DNA of 64,000 nucleotides from a bacterium D16-56 (GCA_003611875.1 RAYY01000014.1:1-64000); one strand, 5' to 3'. Positions 42,418 through 51,445 are shown, counted from the stretch's first letter. The notes: a model not told the origin generated them from the sequence alone. Numbers and translations are program-made.

Positions 42418-45400
42418 TTACTGCACCCACACCCCCTTCCCATCCACCTGATACCCGTCCGGCGTCTTCCGGTTCACAAACATGGCTCCCCTGGTCCCGT
42501 CAGAAACCGTATTAAAATAATACCATTTCCCTTCAATCAGGTTCCACCCCGTAACCATGCGCCCCTTCGTGCCATCACTCACAGGATTCAAGTAATACAC
42601 ATGCCTGTCCGTATCCGTAAACCATCCGGTCTCCATATACCCACGCTCATCAAAATGATACCACTCCAGCACGCCATTATAGCTCAACTGCTTCCAGCAG
42701 GCCTTCGGATAACTCCCATCCTGATACTGATACCACCAGCCTGTAGAATCCTGCTTCCAGCTCCCCTGTGTCTGCCCCATAGCCCCCGGACCGCCTGTAG
42801 CAGTTGACGATCCTCTATAAGAACTGCCGGAACCTCCCCCGGAAGAACTCCCTCCGGAGCTTCCTCCTGAACTGCCTCCGGAAGAAGTGCCGGGACGTGT
42901 GGTCTGATCTGTCGTCTTAAACTCCACCTTCACCTTGCACTGGGCCGTCTTCTGCCCGTCCTCCGTAGTCACCGTCACAACGGTCTCCCTGCTCCCGGCC
43001 GCCGTAGACAAGGCATAACGGTTCTTTGCCAGATTGGCAGCGTCCTTAGCCTCCAGATCAAGAATCCATTTGCCGTCCCGCTTAACCGTCACCACACCGT
43101 CTTCCGAAACCGCAGCCACTGTACTGTCCGTCACACTGTATTTCACTGCCTTGTTCTGGGCCTCTGCCGGCGCCACCACAGCCCCGATCCTCTGATCCTC
43201 TGTCACCTTGTACTCAACCTTGGGACTAGTCCTGCTCCCGGTCAGAACCTTCTCCACAGAAAACTTCAACTCCGCCTGATTTACCGACAACTTCTCCACA
43301 CGAACCACCGTCCGGTCCACAGTCTTAAAAGACAGATTCACCGCACACACTGCCTGCTTCTCCCCGTCTTTTGTCGTAACCGTCACATAAGACGACCGGC
43401 TGCCCGCCGCCTCCTGTTTCGCATACGGATTCTCCTTGTTCTTCTCCTTCTCCGCCTCAATCAGCTCCCCAATCCACTTGGCATTCTCCCTGGCGCTCAC
43501 CATGCCCTCCTGGTCCACACGCAGCACATCCGAATCCCCTGGGCTCCAGATCACTTCCTTATTATCCGCATACTCCGGCGAAATAGTTTCATACAACCGC
43601 CTGGAAGGAGTAACCGTATAACTTTCCTTCGGATTCCTCCGGTCCCCCTCCAGAGTTCTGGTAATCTCAAAAGCCAGTTCCGCCTGGTCCAGCTTCACAT
43701 CCGCCACCGGAACCACCGTATCATCTGTGATCTTAAAATCCACCGTCACAAACGCGCTTGCCCTTTTCTGCCCTGCCTCCGTTGTCACGGTCACTGTGGC
43801 ATAATCCTTTGCTTCCGTAGTAATCTTCTTAGACGGATACAATTCCTGATTGGCCACCCCGGCCTTAATCAGTTCCTGAATCCATTTGGCCGACTGATTG
43901 ACAGATACCTCCCCATTCTCATCCACCTTGATGATATCTGTGGAAGAACCATCCGTATCCTTCACATTCCAGACCACGTTCTTATTAGCCGCCGAATCTG
44001 GAATAATGGCAGCGGTCAGCCTCTGCGGGTCCGTCACCTTCCAGCCGATCTGGGGATTCCACCGGGAACCGTTCCGAATCTGCTCCACCTCAAAGACCAG
44101 TTCCCCCTTGTCCAGCACCACGCCATTCGTCATGGCACGATACTGAGCCGAAATGGTAATGTTCTCCTCCGGCATAGTAAATGCCACCTCCGAAGCATTG
44201 GCAGGAATCAGCTCCTTCGTGTCAAAATCATCCGCCGTCCACATCAAAGAATCCGGCACCAGTTCATAGTAAACCGGCGGCTCCGCCTCCCCCTGATTCA
44301 CCGGGCTTGTATACACCAGAACCTTGGTCCCCGCTGCCACTGCCCCAGGATTAGCCCAGTCAATCTCTTTAGCAAAGTTATTCTGCGCCTCCAAAATCGA
44401 AAGCTTCCCATGGTCAATGGCAGGAATAGACACCAGATATCCCCTTACCGGGTCCCCCGTCTTGCTTGGGGCCACATGGTGGACATTCTCTTTCCCAATT
44501 CCCAGAACCCCTTCCTCCAGCTCCTCATAAAAATACCGGCTGGTCTGCTTGGTAAATCCCCCCATCTGATAAAGGCTAAAATCCCTCTGGTTAGAATAAT
44601 AAGCCCCAATATGGTGTTCCAGACGAATCTGGGGCGTCAGCTTGTTCCCAAACGGATTCAGGGAATACTTGTCCTCACTGTCCGTATACAGATAGGCCAG
44701 GTCATCCCCCAATTCCACCGTCCCACTCTCAATAAATCCCACAAACAGCCCCGCTGTCTTCAAGGTACTGGAAGTAGAAGCCCCAATGGTTCCCGCAAAC
44801 CTCCCGTTCTTCACTTGGCCGCTCTGGAGCCTTCCAACCAAACCTCCGATGTAATCCGCAGAAGTGCTTCCCACCTTGCCTTCCACATAGGAGTTGTACA
44901 CCTCCGTCTCATAAATATTTCCCGCAATACCCCCTACATACCCTTCCGAATACAGGGCGCTGTAGCTGTCCGTGGTATCACTGGTGCAGTCACTGATAAA
45001 GGAACCTCTGGCCGACCCGCAGATTCCCCCTGCAAATGCCTCCTGGCTTCCGCTGGTATCCGTACCACCCAAAACCCCCGCTGTATTGACACACTCCAGA
45101 ATCGCGCTGTCATAGGCCTCCCCCACAACACCGCCCATAACACCGGTTCCCCGAACCTGCCCCTTCACATTACAGTTTCGGATTGTGCTGTCATTACTTT
45201 CCCCGGCCAGAATCCCTGCCTTGCTGCGGGCATTCACCTGGCCGTCCACCACCAGATTCTCAACCGTGGCCCCATGAAGGCTCCCAAAAAGCCCCGCATA
45301 ATCCTGGGTCGTATCACTGATCTTCAGATTGTACACCCGGTATCCCTGGCCGTCAAAATTTCCCTTAAATGGCTTCGGTTCCGAATCCCCCAATTCCGTA

Positions 45401-46101
45401 AAATATCCAATGGGCAGCCATGAGGCCGAATCGCTTAAGGAAATATCCCTGGACAGAGTGAAATAACACCCTTCATACCCGTCCACTTCCTCATTGGCCA
45501 CGTTGTAGGCCAGGAGCTTTAAATCCTTGGCGGAGTTGATCTGATAGGGATTCTCCTTGGTTCCTTCCCCGTCAAAATGGTCGCTCATCTCCATGCCGCC
45601 CCAGATACTGGCCCTGCGGAGCGACATCACGGCATTAGAAGCTGTTGCCACCCGAAGTTCTGTCTCTGATTCCAGTTCCTTTGCCGCCTTTTTATAAGAA
45701 CTGTCAAAAACAGCAGAACCACGAATCCTCTCCCCTGTACCGTCCAAGGCCTCCTTTTCATCCGGTTCCCCTTCCTGTCCGGCTCCCGTCTTAGGTTCCG
45801 CCTGGGAAGGCGTGGCAATCCTCACCAGATTCTTCCACTCCGGACTTCTGCCGCTTTCCTTTTCCCATTCTCCTTCTCTGTCGCTACCGCTGTCACTATA
45901 CCCCAGCAGACTGCCTGCCAAAATCCCATCCTGCCCCACATTCTCACCGGCATAGACACCCCTTGTTCCTGAAACCAGCTCACTTCCATACACAACACCA
46001 TTTCCTGTGATTCCCACCGCTGAAAATACCGGGCTCATGCCCATAGCCGCAATTAACACCCAGGCCGGCACCGCCGCCTGATATCTTGTCCTCTTTTTCA
46101 T
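42418..46101 (-). CDS. Large surface protein with GLUG, Big-like and choline-binding repeats
   Basis: About 1,227 aa. Signal peptide first, then a Ser/Glu-rich region with ATPSQA and ATASNA. A beta-helix-type region with GLUG-like repeats follows (for example AGLFGSLHGATVENLVVDG and GGVVGEAYDSA). Three tandem Big-like repeats of about 125 residues each contain a KWI(Q/G/L) helix and end in VTVTTE/KDG. A Ser/Gly linker leads to C-terminal choline-binding-type repeats (STGWWYQYQDGSYPKACW, GWNLIEGKWYYFN). It probably binds the cell wall by the last part and displays the rest. AAAGGAG precedes the ATG. It shares the ATxSNA motif with the giant adhesin. Confidence 0.8.
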   Translation of the reverse strand: MKKRTRYQAAVPAWVLIAAMGMSPVFSAVGITGNGVVYGSELVSGTRGVYAGENVGQDGILAGSLLGYSDSGSDREGEWEKESGRSPEWKNLVRIATPSQAEPKTGAGQEGEPDEKEALDGTGERIRGSAVFDSSYKKAAKELESETELRVATASNAVMSLRRASIWGGMEMSDHFDGEGTKENPYQINSAKDLKLLAYNVANEEVDGYEGCYFTLSRDISLSDSASWLPIGYFTELGDSEPKPFKGNFDGQGYRVYNLKISDTTQDYAGLFGSLHGATVENLVVDGQVNARSKAGILAGESNDSTIRNCNVKGQVRGTGVMGGVVGEAYDSAILECVNTAGVLGGTDTSGSQEAFAGGICGSARGSFISDCTSDTTDSYSALYSEGYVGGIAGNIYETEVYNSYVEGKVGSTSADYIGGLVGRLQSGQVKNGRFAGTIGASTSSTLKTAGLFVGFIESGTVELGDDLAYLYTDSEDKYSLNPFGNKLTPQIRLEHHIGAYYSNQRDFSLYQMGGFTKQTSRYFYEELEEGVLGIGKENVHHVAPSKTGDPVRGYLVSIPAIDHGKLSILEAQNNFAKEIDWANPGAVAAGTKVLVYTSPVNQGEAEPPVYYELVPDSLMWTADDFDTKELIPANASEVAFTMPEENITISAQYRAMTNGVVLDKGELVFEVEQIRNGSRWNPQIGWKVTDPQRLTAAIIPDSAANKNVVWNVKDTDGSSTDIIKVDENGEVSVNQSAKWIQELIKAGVANQELYPSKKITTEAKDYATVTVTTEAGQKRASAFVTVDFKITDDTVVPVADVKLDQAELAFEITRTLEGDRRNPKESYTVTPSRRLYETISPEYADNKEVIWSPGDSDVLRVDQEGMVSARENAKWIGELIEAEKEKNKENPYAKQEAAGSRSSYVTVTTKDGEKQAVCAVNLSFKTVDRTVVRVEKLSVNQAELKFSVEKVLTGSRTSPKVEYKVTEDQRIGAVVAPAEAQNKAVKYSVTDSTVAAVSEDGVVTVKRDGKWILDLEAKDAANLAKNRYALSTAAGSRETVVTVTTEDGQKTAQCKVKVEFKTTDQTTRPGTSSGGSSGGSSGGSSSGGGSGSSYRGSSTATGGPGAMGQTQGSWKQDSTGWWYQYQDGSYPKACWKQLSYNGVLEWYHFDERGYMETGWFTDTDRHVYYLNPVSDGTKGRMVTGWNLIEGKWYYFNTVSDGTRGAMFVNRKTPDGYQVDGKGVWVQ

Positions 46102-46301
46102 CATATGCTCCTTTTACTTTCTATTTTTTATTTTCCTGCCCCAGATAACCCAGAAACCAGAATTTGTCCCGAAACACTCACCATCTTTGGTGCCTCACAC
46201 TCTCACCCCATAACCCTCTATAGGCCGATTGTCCCACAGCATTAGCATACTCTCAGAAATGTCCAGGCAATGCCTTCATTCCAGGTTCTCAATAAGCAAG
46301 A

Positions 46302-46332
46302 AAATGAGCCGCCCTCAAAAGACAGCCCATTT
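46302..46332 (-). terminator. Terminator after the DUF6273 gene
   Basis: AAATGGGCTG pairs at all 10 positions (with G-U pairs) with CGGCTCATTT, followed on the minus strand by TTCTTGCTTATT. It lies 46 bp after the DUF6273 stop. The rest of the gap 46102-46377 shows no gene. Confidence 0.7.
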
Positions 46333-46377
46333 CCTTCATCTATTATCATGTACCCCCGGACTCTCACTCCCGAAGGC

Positions 46378-47613
46378 TCACTCCTGCACCGCCACAAAAG
46401 CAGGCCGGTTCCCGATCCGGTCATTGTCCACCTGCTCTGGGGCCACTCTCCCGTCATAGGTCACCGCGTAACACAGCTTCCCGTCCCTGGCTGCCGGAGT
46501 CCTCAGCCAGTACCCCATAACATGGCTTCCTGCCAGGTTAAAATTATCCGTCTCCGAGCCATCCAGTTTCCACAGATACTTCCCATACCGGATCGCCTCC
46601 TCTAAAGACAGGCAAAACAACATATCCTCCGTCTTATTTCCCGGCTGCCTCCGTTTGGTAAACTTCCGCTCCGAAATCATATAATCAGAACTTTTCCCCG
46701 CATAAGTATACCCGGCCGTGGTCTCTGCCCTGGCAATCCCTTCCGAATCCGCCAGCCCCTCCTTAAGCCAGCCTCTCAAGTCAGAAGCCTCCCAGCCATT
46801 GTGATTTTCGTCAAACACGCTCTCATCACCGCCGATAATGGAATCACACAGAAACAAGGCCCCGGCCCGATTCATCCCTGCGTCACAGTAGTTAGGGTCC
46901 ACACACCGGAAGGTATAAGACTTTCCATGAATCATCCTCTCCTGGGTATCCCCCTCATACCAGATCTTTCCCTGCCCGGTATCCGCCTTCTCCCGTCCCA
47001 GCACGAAAGCCGGACGGATTCCCGCTTCGGTCAGGGAGACCCGGCTGGAAGCAATATGCCCGTTGTACTGCACCAGATACGCCTGGTTGGTGGTATTCTC
47101 CCGTTTGGAACGTGTCCAGTAATACCGCATTCCCCTCCTTGGCGTCCATACCTTCCGGACAATCTCCTTATAAACCGGATTCTTCACCTCATCAATAGAC
47201 AGACAGAACACCTTATCCGAAACCGAATCCCCGGTCTCCGGCAGATTCACTGCCGTAAGCTCCTCCGTCACGGAAAGGGTATCAGCAAAATACTGGTTCA
47301 GCCAGGTTCTCACATCAGAGGTTCCATAATCATTGTCCGCCAATCCATACCGAACAGAAAGGGCATAAGGAATCACCTCATCCGCCACAAACAGATATCC
47401 GCCCTGATAATCCGAATCCAGGCAGGTAAATCCCATGGTCTCAAATCCATCCGAAAGCCCGGTCTCCACCTGCAGCCCGTCCCCTTTCCGATACCGGTCT
47501 GCCTCCCTGGTCTCTGCATGGGCGGAAAACCCTAAAAGAAAACTGACCGCCGAACAGGTAAGAAAAACCGCCGCCAGCGCATGCTTCCTTTTCATGCGTA
47601 TCACCGGCCTCAT
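46378..47613 (-). CDS. Secreted protein with two DUF6273 domains
   Basis: A 411-aa protein with a signal peptide, then two similar DUF6273 domains (about residues 45-205 and 215-411). Each domain has a CLSIDE/CLSLEE segment, an [22 protein letters not shown] pair, and a conserved [16 protein letters not shown] end. DUF6273 domains occur in secreted and surface proteins of gut Firmicutes and have no known function. The ATG overlaps the stop of the cold-shock gene as ATGA (47610-47613), so the two are coupled. A second ATG, 18 bases in, is an alternative. Confidence 0.7.
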   Translation of the reverse strand: MRPVIRMKRKHALAAVFLTCSAVSFLLGFSAHAETREADRYRKGDGLQVETGLSDGFETMGFTCLDSDYQGGYLFVADEVIPYALSVRYGLADNDYGTSDVRTWLNQYFADTLSVTEELTAVNLPETGDSVSDKVFCLSIDEVKNPVYKEIVRKVWTPRRGMRYYWTRSKRENTTNQAYLVQYNGHIASSRVSLTEAGIRPAFVLGREKADTGQGKIWYEGDTQERMIHGKSYTFRCVDPNYCDAGMNRAGALFLCDSIIGGDESVFDENHNGWEASDLRGWLKEGLADSEGIARAETTAGYTYAGKSSDYMISERKFTKRRQPGNKTEDMLFCLSLEEAIRYGKYLWKLDGSETDNFNLAGSHVMGYWLRTPAARDGKLCYAVTYDGRVAPEQVDNDRIGNRPAFVAVQE

Positions 47614-48092
47614 GCCGTCTCCTCCGTATTTTCGGCATCCTTATCCTCTGCCCTGGCTTTCCGTCTGCCGCCCCTGGCTCCCTTTGCCTTTTCGCTCTCA
47701 CTCCCTTCCAGTCCTTCGGCCTCATCTTCCATGCCTGGCCCTTCTGTTCCCTGATCTTCTGTCCCTAATCCTTCAAGTTCCGCATCTTCCCATCCCGGTT
47801 CTCCCGTATTCTGGCCGCTGCCATATGCCACCGCTTCTCCGTCTCCACTGCTTTCCCCGGTCCCCAGTCCTTCCTCTCCGGATTCTTCCGCCACAGATAC
47901 AAACCTGGCAAGGCACCGTCCCTTTTCATCCTCTCCAGGCATAAAGGACACGGTCTGACCGTCACGGAGCTTCTTAAATCCTTCCCTCTGAATCTCCGAA
48001 TAATGGACGAAATAATCCATGCCCTCCTCATCCGTAATAAATCCGAAACCCTTTCTCACATCAAACCACTTTACAATTCCTCTCATTTCCAT
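47610..48092 (-). CDS. Cold-shock-domain protein with acidic tail
   Basis: About 160 aa. Residues 1-68 form a cold-shock domain, with [17 protein letters not shown] (RNP1-like) and YFVHYSEI (RNP2-like). The remaining 90 residues are a low-complexity acidic Gly/Glu tail ending with a basic [12 protein letters not shown]. Cold-shock domains bind single-stranded nucleic acid. GAGGAGAACTTG precedes the ATG at 48092; the frame upstream to 48269 has no ribosome site. Position next to an S1-like gene suggests that RNA or single-stranded DNA handling is a theme here. Confidence 0.75.
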   Translation of the reverse strand: MEMRGIVKWFDVRKGFGFITDEEGMDYFVHYSEIQREGFKKLRDGQTVSFMPGEDEKGRCLARFVSVAEESGEEGLGTGESSGDGEAVAYGSGQNTGEPGWEDAELEGLGTEDQGTEGPGMEDEAEGLEGSESEKAKGARGGRRKARAEDKDAENTEETA

Positions 48093-48213
48093 ATGACAAG
48101 TTCTCCTCTCAAAAATTATTTTATTGTTAAATTTCGTTTTCTGCTTCACTACACAGAAAAAGACAGATTTTCCAAACCCCATAAGTCCCGAAAAACCTGC
48201 CCTTTCCCTAATC

Positions 48214-49092
48214 TTATCCCCGCTTAATAATCCTGGTAATGATCCCTTCGGCCACCTCCCTCTCCTCATTGATCCTGGTCACCAGAAATCCCACTTCATC
48301 CCCCTGCCCAGGCAGACTTGCCGTGTTGCAGGAGTGGGCCACCGCATTGACCCGGCAGTTCAGGCAGAGAAAGAAGGTTCCCCGGTAAACATCTGTCACC
48401 TTCCCCACATACTTCCCCTGCTTCTTAAGCCGCATTAGGTTCTCCTTATTGACATTGGCCTTAGCTTCCCTGGCGCTGACCTCCACCTTCATGGCCTCAA
48501 CCGAATCCCCGGAAATCTTCTTTACCATGACATTCACCACATCCCCTGTGGCAAACTTCTCATTGGCATCCGACAGCCATTCCCAGGTCATATCCCTAGC
48601 CTTTAAAGAACACTCAATGCCAAACACCTCCAGCCGGACCGCCTTGGGAGCCACGGCGATCACCCTGGCCTCCACCACACGCCCCGGCATGATCATAGGC
48701 GGTCCGTCCTGGGAAGGCAGATAGAACTGCTGCCGCTTCCGAAGCATAGCCTCCCTCCTGGAAGCCGCCACACTGCCGGTTCCCTCGTCCAGATCCCGGA
48801 CAATAAAGTCCAGTTCCGCCCCCAGCATGTTGTTGGCAAGCCTGGTCTGCCGGTTCACCAGATCAGAGTTTTCCCTTCCGTCCCCTTCCAGGTTAATCAT
48901 CATCTCCTCCATAGGAATCAGAACCCGGCAGCCTTTGTAGTAGATCACAGCCACCACCCAGCCGCCCTCCAGCCTCTCAATCCCGCTTAAAGGCCCGGAC
49001 AGAATCTTCCTTGTCCTCTGGGCATTCATCAACTCATGCCACACCAGCTCATCCTGGTTCTTCGCCTCTGCCGCAGCGCCCCCTGCGTCCAC
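48214..49092 (-). CDS. S1-like RNA-binding-domain protein
   Basis: A 292-aa protein with the pattern of repeated S1/OB domains: [39 protein letters not shown], and [16 protein letters not shown]. Proteins of this kind occur in Clostridia integrative elements and may bind RNA. The only usable start in the open frame is the GTG at 49092, with GGGGA about 9 bases upstream. However, the frame continues upstream in phase to an ATG with a much better ribosome site, interrupted by one TAG at 49138-49140. The original gene was probably about 29 codons longer. Confidence 0.65.
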   Translation of the reverse strand: MDAGGAAAEAKNQDELVWHELMNAQRTRKILSGPLSGIERLEGGWVVAVIYYKGCRVLIPMEEMMINLEGDGRENSDLVNRQTRLANNMLGAELDFIVRDLDEGTGSVAASRREAMLRKRQQFYLPSQDGPPMIMPGRVVEARVIAVAPKAVRLEVFGIECSLKARDMTWEWLSDANEKFATGDVVNVMVKKISGDSVEAMKVEVSAREAKANVNKENLMRLKKQGKYVGKVTDVYRGTFFLCLNCRVNAVAHSCNTASLPGQGDEVGFLVTRINEEREVAEGIITRIIKRG

Positions 49093-49137
49093 AGTCAGAA
49101 TCCCCGCCGGACGGCTCCTGGAGCGTACAACGCCTTC

Positions 49138-49185
49138 CTACACTCCCACCGCCACACGGCTTTTACTTTCTTCCTTCATGGGCAT
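49138..49185 (-). other. Short in-frame leader ORF ending in TAG
   Basis: ATG at 49185 (or 49179, MKEESKSRVAVGV) with AGGTGG upstream, ending at a TAG at 49140-49138. It is in the same frame as the S1-like gene, with 15 sense codons between the TAG and the GTG at 49092. It could be the true start of that gene cut off by a nonsense mutation, or a leader peptide allowing reinitiation. Confidence 0.5.
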
Positions 49186-49244
49186 ACCACCTTTCTTTTT
49201 TTCATTCCGATTCCCCGGATTCTCCAAAAACTGCCTGAAAACAC

Positions 49245-49273
49245 AAAAAGAGCAGCCCTATGAAAAGCTGCTC
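49245..49273 (-). terminator. Terminator upstream of the S1-like gene
   Basis: GAGCAGC pairs with GCTGCTC around a 10-base loop, followed on the minus strand by TTTTTGTGTTTT. It should stop transcripts coming from the membrane pseudogene region. Confidence 0.8.
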
Positions 49274-49426
49274 TCCGTGAACCCGTTGATTCAGAAATCT
49301 GATGATACCATTATAAAACATTTGAAATTGCAAGTCAATTCTTCAGGAAATGCAATGTGGTTTCATTTCGGTTCCAATTTCGTCCCATTTTACCTACAGC
49401 CTATAATTTCTCTGAATTGCAGCCTC

Positions 49427-49768
49427 CTACCTGTGCAAAAAAGATAATTCGATGTTGATTAGCAGCAATACAATCAATACATAAACGACCATGCTTTTCA
49501 TATCTAAATATTGCTTCATGGAAGCTTGTCCAAAATCCTGCAGAACTTTAACAAACATACCACAGACTATACCTATAGCCGCAAAACCATTCGTTCTCAA
49601 TCTGCTATAGCACTTTTTATGTAATAAGAAAGTCTGCATATAAAAGTATATTATGAGTCATAACATCTGGTATATTGTAAACATTTCAACGGGCCAGTGA
49701 AAAGGGAAGCATATCATAGTTTCAAATACAGTGCCACACAAAGCTATCGAAATAATATTCTTTTTCAT
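49427..49768 (-). pseudogene. Small membrane protein gene with an internal TGA
   Basis: From the ATG at 49768 the frame reads 36 codons (MKKNIISIALCGTVFETM and on), hits a TGA at 49660-49658, then continues in the same frame for 76 more codons to 49427. The product would be about 113 aa with several hydrophobic segments (FAAIGIVCGMFVKVL, MVVYVLIVLLLINI), probably a 3-4 helix membrane protein. One substitution would restore the full frame, so this looks like a recent nonsense mutation. GGAGAATTTT lies 23 bases before the ATG, better placed for an ATC codon at 49789, so the original start may also be lost. The flanks, 49274-49426 and 49769-49955, show no gene. Confidence 0.55.
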
Positions 49769-49955
49769 GTTTAATATGGTCTGGATAAAATTCTCCTTTC
49801 TCTTTACCCTTTTCTTTTTTATAGTAAACAATCTTTATAAACTTCAGCTAACAAATCCCTAAACAATTTCTAACATTTAGGAGAAACCTATATATCCATA
49901 TTTTGATAGCATTAAAATCCCCTCAGTCTTCCCACCCCTTTTAACCTCACGAAAA

Positions 49956-49978
49956 GAGCAGCCCATAAAAGACTGCTC
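49956..49978 (-). terminator. Terminator after the sigma/HTH pair
   Basis: GAGCAG pairs with CTGCTC around an 11-base loop, followed on the minus strand by TTTTCG. It lies 25 bp after the stop of the HTH gene. A sister hairpin with a similar core occurs at 49250-49273. Confidence 0.7.
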
Positions 49979-50002
49979 CCAAATCGTACCACGATAAAAC
50001 TA

Positions 50003-50218
50003 TCACTGCTGTTTCTTCCCAGACTTCATAGCCTTCTCCAAACAAAATCCTTGGATACAGCCTAAAAACGTAATCGAAAGCTCCTGATAAAGATCCTCAC
50101 AAAATCTTCCGCCTACCATAGAACGGCTGATGAGCAAAGGACGATACTGCAAAAATAGTTCCTCCATTGCTTTCAGATCTCCAGTTTTGGCCCAATACAA
50201 CAATTCCTCCGTATTCAT
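50003..50218 (-). CDS. Small HTH_16-type protein
   Basis: A 71-aa protein starting MNTEELLYWAKTGDLKAME, typical of the HTH_16 helix-turn-helix proteins that accompany sigma-like factors in Tn916-family elements (the Orf8 position). The ATG at 50218 overlaps the stop of the sigma-like gene as ATGA and has GGGAG upstream. It probably works with the sigma-like protein to switch on element genes. Confidence 0.75.
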   Translation of the reverse strand: MNTEELLYWAKTGDLKAMEELFLQYRPLLISRSMVGGRFCEDLYQELSITFLGCIQGFCLEKAMKSGKKQQ

Positions 50219-50640
50219 TCTTTCTCCCACCCTTTCTTCATCTTCTTACGGGCATACGAATAGGAGGAGGCAATCTTTTCCGCCTTTTCACCCATCACTA
50301 TTCCAATCTCCGCAAAAGTAAATCCCCGGTACACTTTCGCAAACACCACCAGAACCTCAAAATCCGTCAGACAGGAAAACGCCGTCCACAAAGGCTCCCC
50401 CAGACAGACTCTCATACTGGTCTTGATCATCTCTGCCTCCCAGGGCATCTCCTCCGGCGCTTTCACCAATGCCGTCTCCACTTCCTCCCCTGTCTCCTCT
50501 TTAGAATACAACGGTTCCACTTCTGCCGGCACTTCCATCCTCTCCCATCTCTGCTGCTTCTTTATATAATCCCTCTTAGAGCGCTTCAGTGCTTTCTCCA
50601 CATACCTGGTAAAACTGCCCTTTATAACATCTTCATTCAT
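50215..50640 (-). CDS. Sigma-70 region 4-like factor
   Basis: A 141-aa protein. The C-terminal half has a helix-turn-helix typical of sigma region 4 (FTFAEIGIVMGEKAEKIASS, then YARKKMKK). The N-terminal half is helical and basic, without region 2. This matches the Orf7-type factors of Tn916/Tn1549-like elements, which promote excision and transfer gene expression. Its divergence from an XRE regulator gene is the Tn916 orf9/orf7/orf8 pattern. GGAGGGTAAGGA precedes the ATG. Confidence 0.75.
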   Translation of the reverse strand: MNEDVIKGSFTRYVEKALKRSKRDYIKKQQRWERMEVPAEVEPLYSKEETGEEVETALVKAPEEMPWEAEMIKTSMRVCLGEPLWTAFSCLTDFEVLVVFAKVYRGFTFAEIGIVMGEKAEKIASSYSYARKKMKKGWEKE

Positions 50641-50755
50641 TCCTTACCCTCCGGTCTTTAAAATTTTCTAAATTCCGAAAAGGCAGGCGGCCCTCTGCAC
50701 CAGATAAGATATCTTCCCTTTTTAATAAGGGTATATAGTATCAGTTGAAAAATAA

Positions 50756-50784
50756 AAAAGGAACAGCACCATACCGTTCCTTTT
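50756..50784. terminator. Bidirectional-looking hairpin
   Basis: AAAAGGAAC pairs with GTTCCTTTT around an 11-base loop. On the minus strand it is followed by TTATTTTTC, a good tail; on the plus strand the tail is poor. If the palindromic promoter region at 50864-50895 also fires leftward, this hairpin would end a short RNA of about 100 bases before the sigma-like gene. The gap 50641-50946 contains no other gene. Confidence 0.55.
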
Positions 50785-50863
50785 AGCAAACCATTCTGAT
50801 ATTGTTGTGTATCCCCTTTACTTTCCCTGGGAAAGCAGCTTTTCTCCCTAATACATATACCTC

Positions 50864-50895
50864 ACTATAATCACCAATAAATTGGTGATTATAGT
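50864..50895. promoter_or_regulatory. Perfect palindrome, operator of the XRE regulator
   Basis: ACTATAATCACCAAT and ATTGGTGATTATAGT form a perfect 15-bp inverted repeat with a 2-base centre. Each arm contains TATAAT read outward from opposite strands, so the palindrome can overlap divergent -10 elements. It lies between the XRE regulator (right) and the sigma-like operon (left), and is probably the regulator's own operator. No clear -35 is visible. Confidence 0.75.
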
Positions 50896-50946
50896 TTATA
50901 TCTAATTTCCCATTTACCAATTACACTTAAGGAGAGGTGATACCAC

Positions 50947-51270
50947 ATGAAAAGTCCAGATCATCAGCTGGGCTATCGGCTCAAGGCGGCCCGGATAGCC
51001 AAAAATCTGACACAAGAAAAACTTGCAGAAGCCATTGACGTTTCTGCCACATACATAGCAGAGATTGAAAACAAACGGACCATCCCCAGCGCTGCCGTCC
51101 TGATCTCCCTTTGCAGATACCTGAATGTTTCCATAGATGACATTATTTTCCAGACAGAATCTGACTCCGCAAAAAGCATTACCAGATTGCTGTCTGAGTG
51201 TAGTGAAAAACAGCTTCAGTTTATTCAAGCCATGATAGAGACCATGCTCCAGGTCGGACTGCACGAATAA
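50947..51270 (+). CDS. XRE-family transcriptional regulator
   Basis: A 107-aa protein, one of the few genes on the plus strand. Residues about 8-63 form a Cro/CI-type helix-turn-helix (LGYRLKAARIAKNLTQEKLA, then VSATYIAEIENKRTIPS). A short helical C-terminus follows, probably for dimer formation. AGGAGAGGTGATACCAC precedes the ATG. By position and size it matches the Orf9-type repressor of Tn916-like elements, expected to bind the palindrome just upstream and hold down the sigma/HTH genes. Confidence 0.85.
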   Translation: MKSPDHQLGYRLKAARIAKNLTQEKLAEAIDVSATYIAEIENKRTIPSAAVLISLCRYLNVSIDDIIFQTESDSAKSITRLLSECSEKQLQFIQAMIETMLQVGLHE

Positions 51271-51374
51271 CTCCCCCTGATATAGTTTTAATCCCCCAAC
51301 TTCTCTTTACCTTCTCCCTTTCTTCTCCAAGGCACTCTTTTTCCCTTACAGATTTCTGAAATATTCTTTAACAA

Positions 51375-51404
51375 AAAAGCAGCCTAAAAATCCCGGCTGC
51401 TTTT
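51375..51404. terminator. Bidirectional terminator between convergent genes
   Basis: AAAAGCAGCC and GGCTGCTTTT form a 10-bp stem around a 10-base loop with T-runs on both sides. It lies between the XRE gene (plus strand) and the winged-helix gene (minus strand), which converge here. Confidence 0.85.
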
Positions 51405-51445
51405 ATCCAACTCCACGATCTGACAATATTCCAACTGTCATTCCC

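Noticed and set aside
48093-48269. N-terminal extension of the cold-shock gene
   Set aside because: The cold-shock domain begins at 48092 with its own ribosome site; the extension runs into the S1-like gene end.
50821-50835. CTTTCCC/GGGAAAG mini-palindrome as an operator
   Set aside because: Short, and no promoter is visible next to it; the 32-bp palindrome nearby is far stronger.
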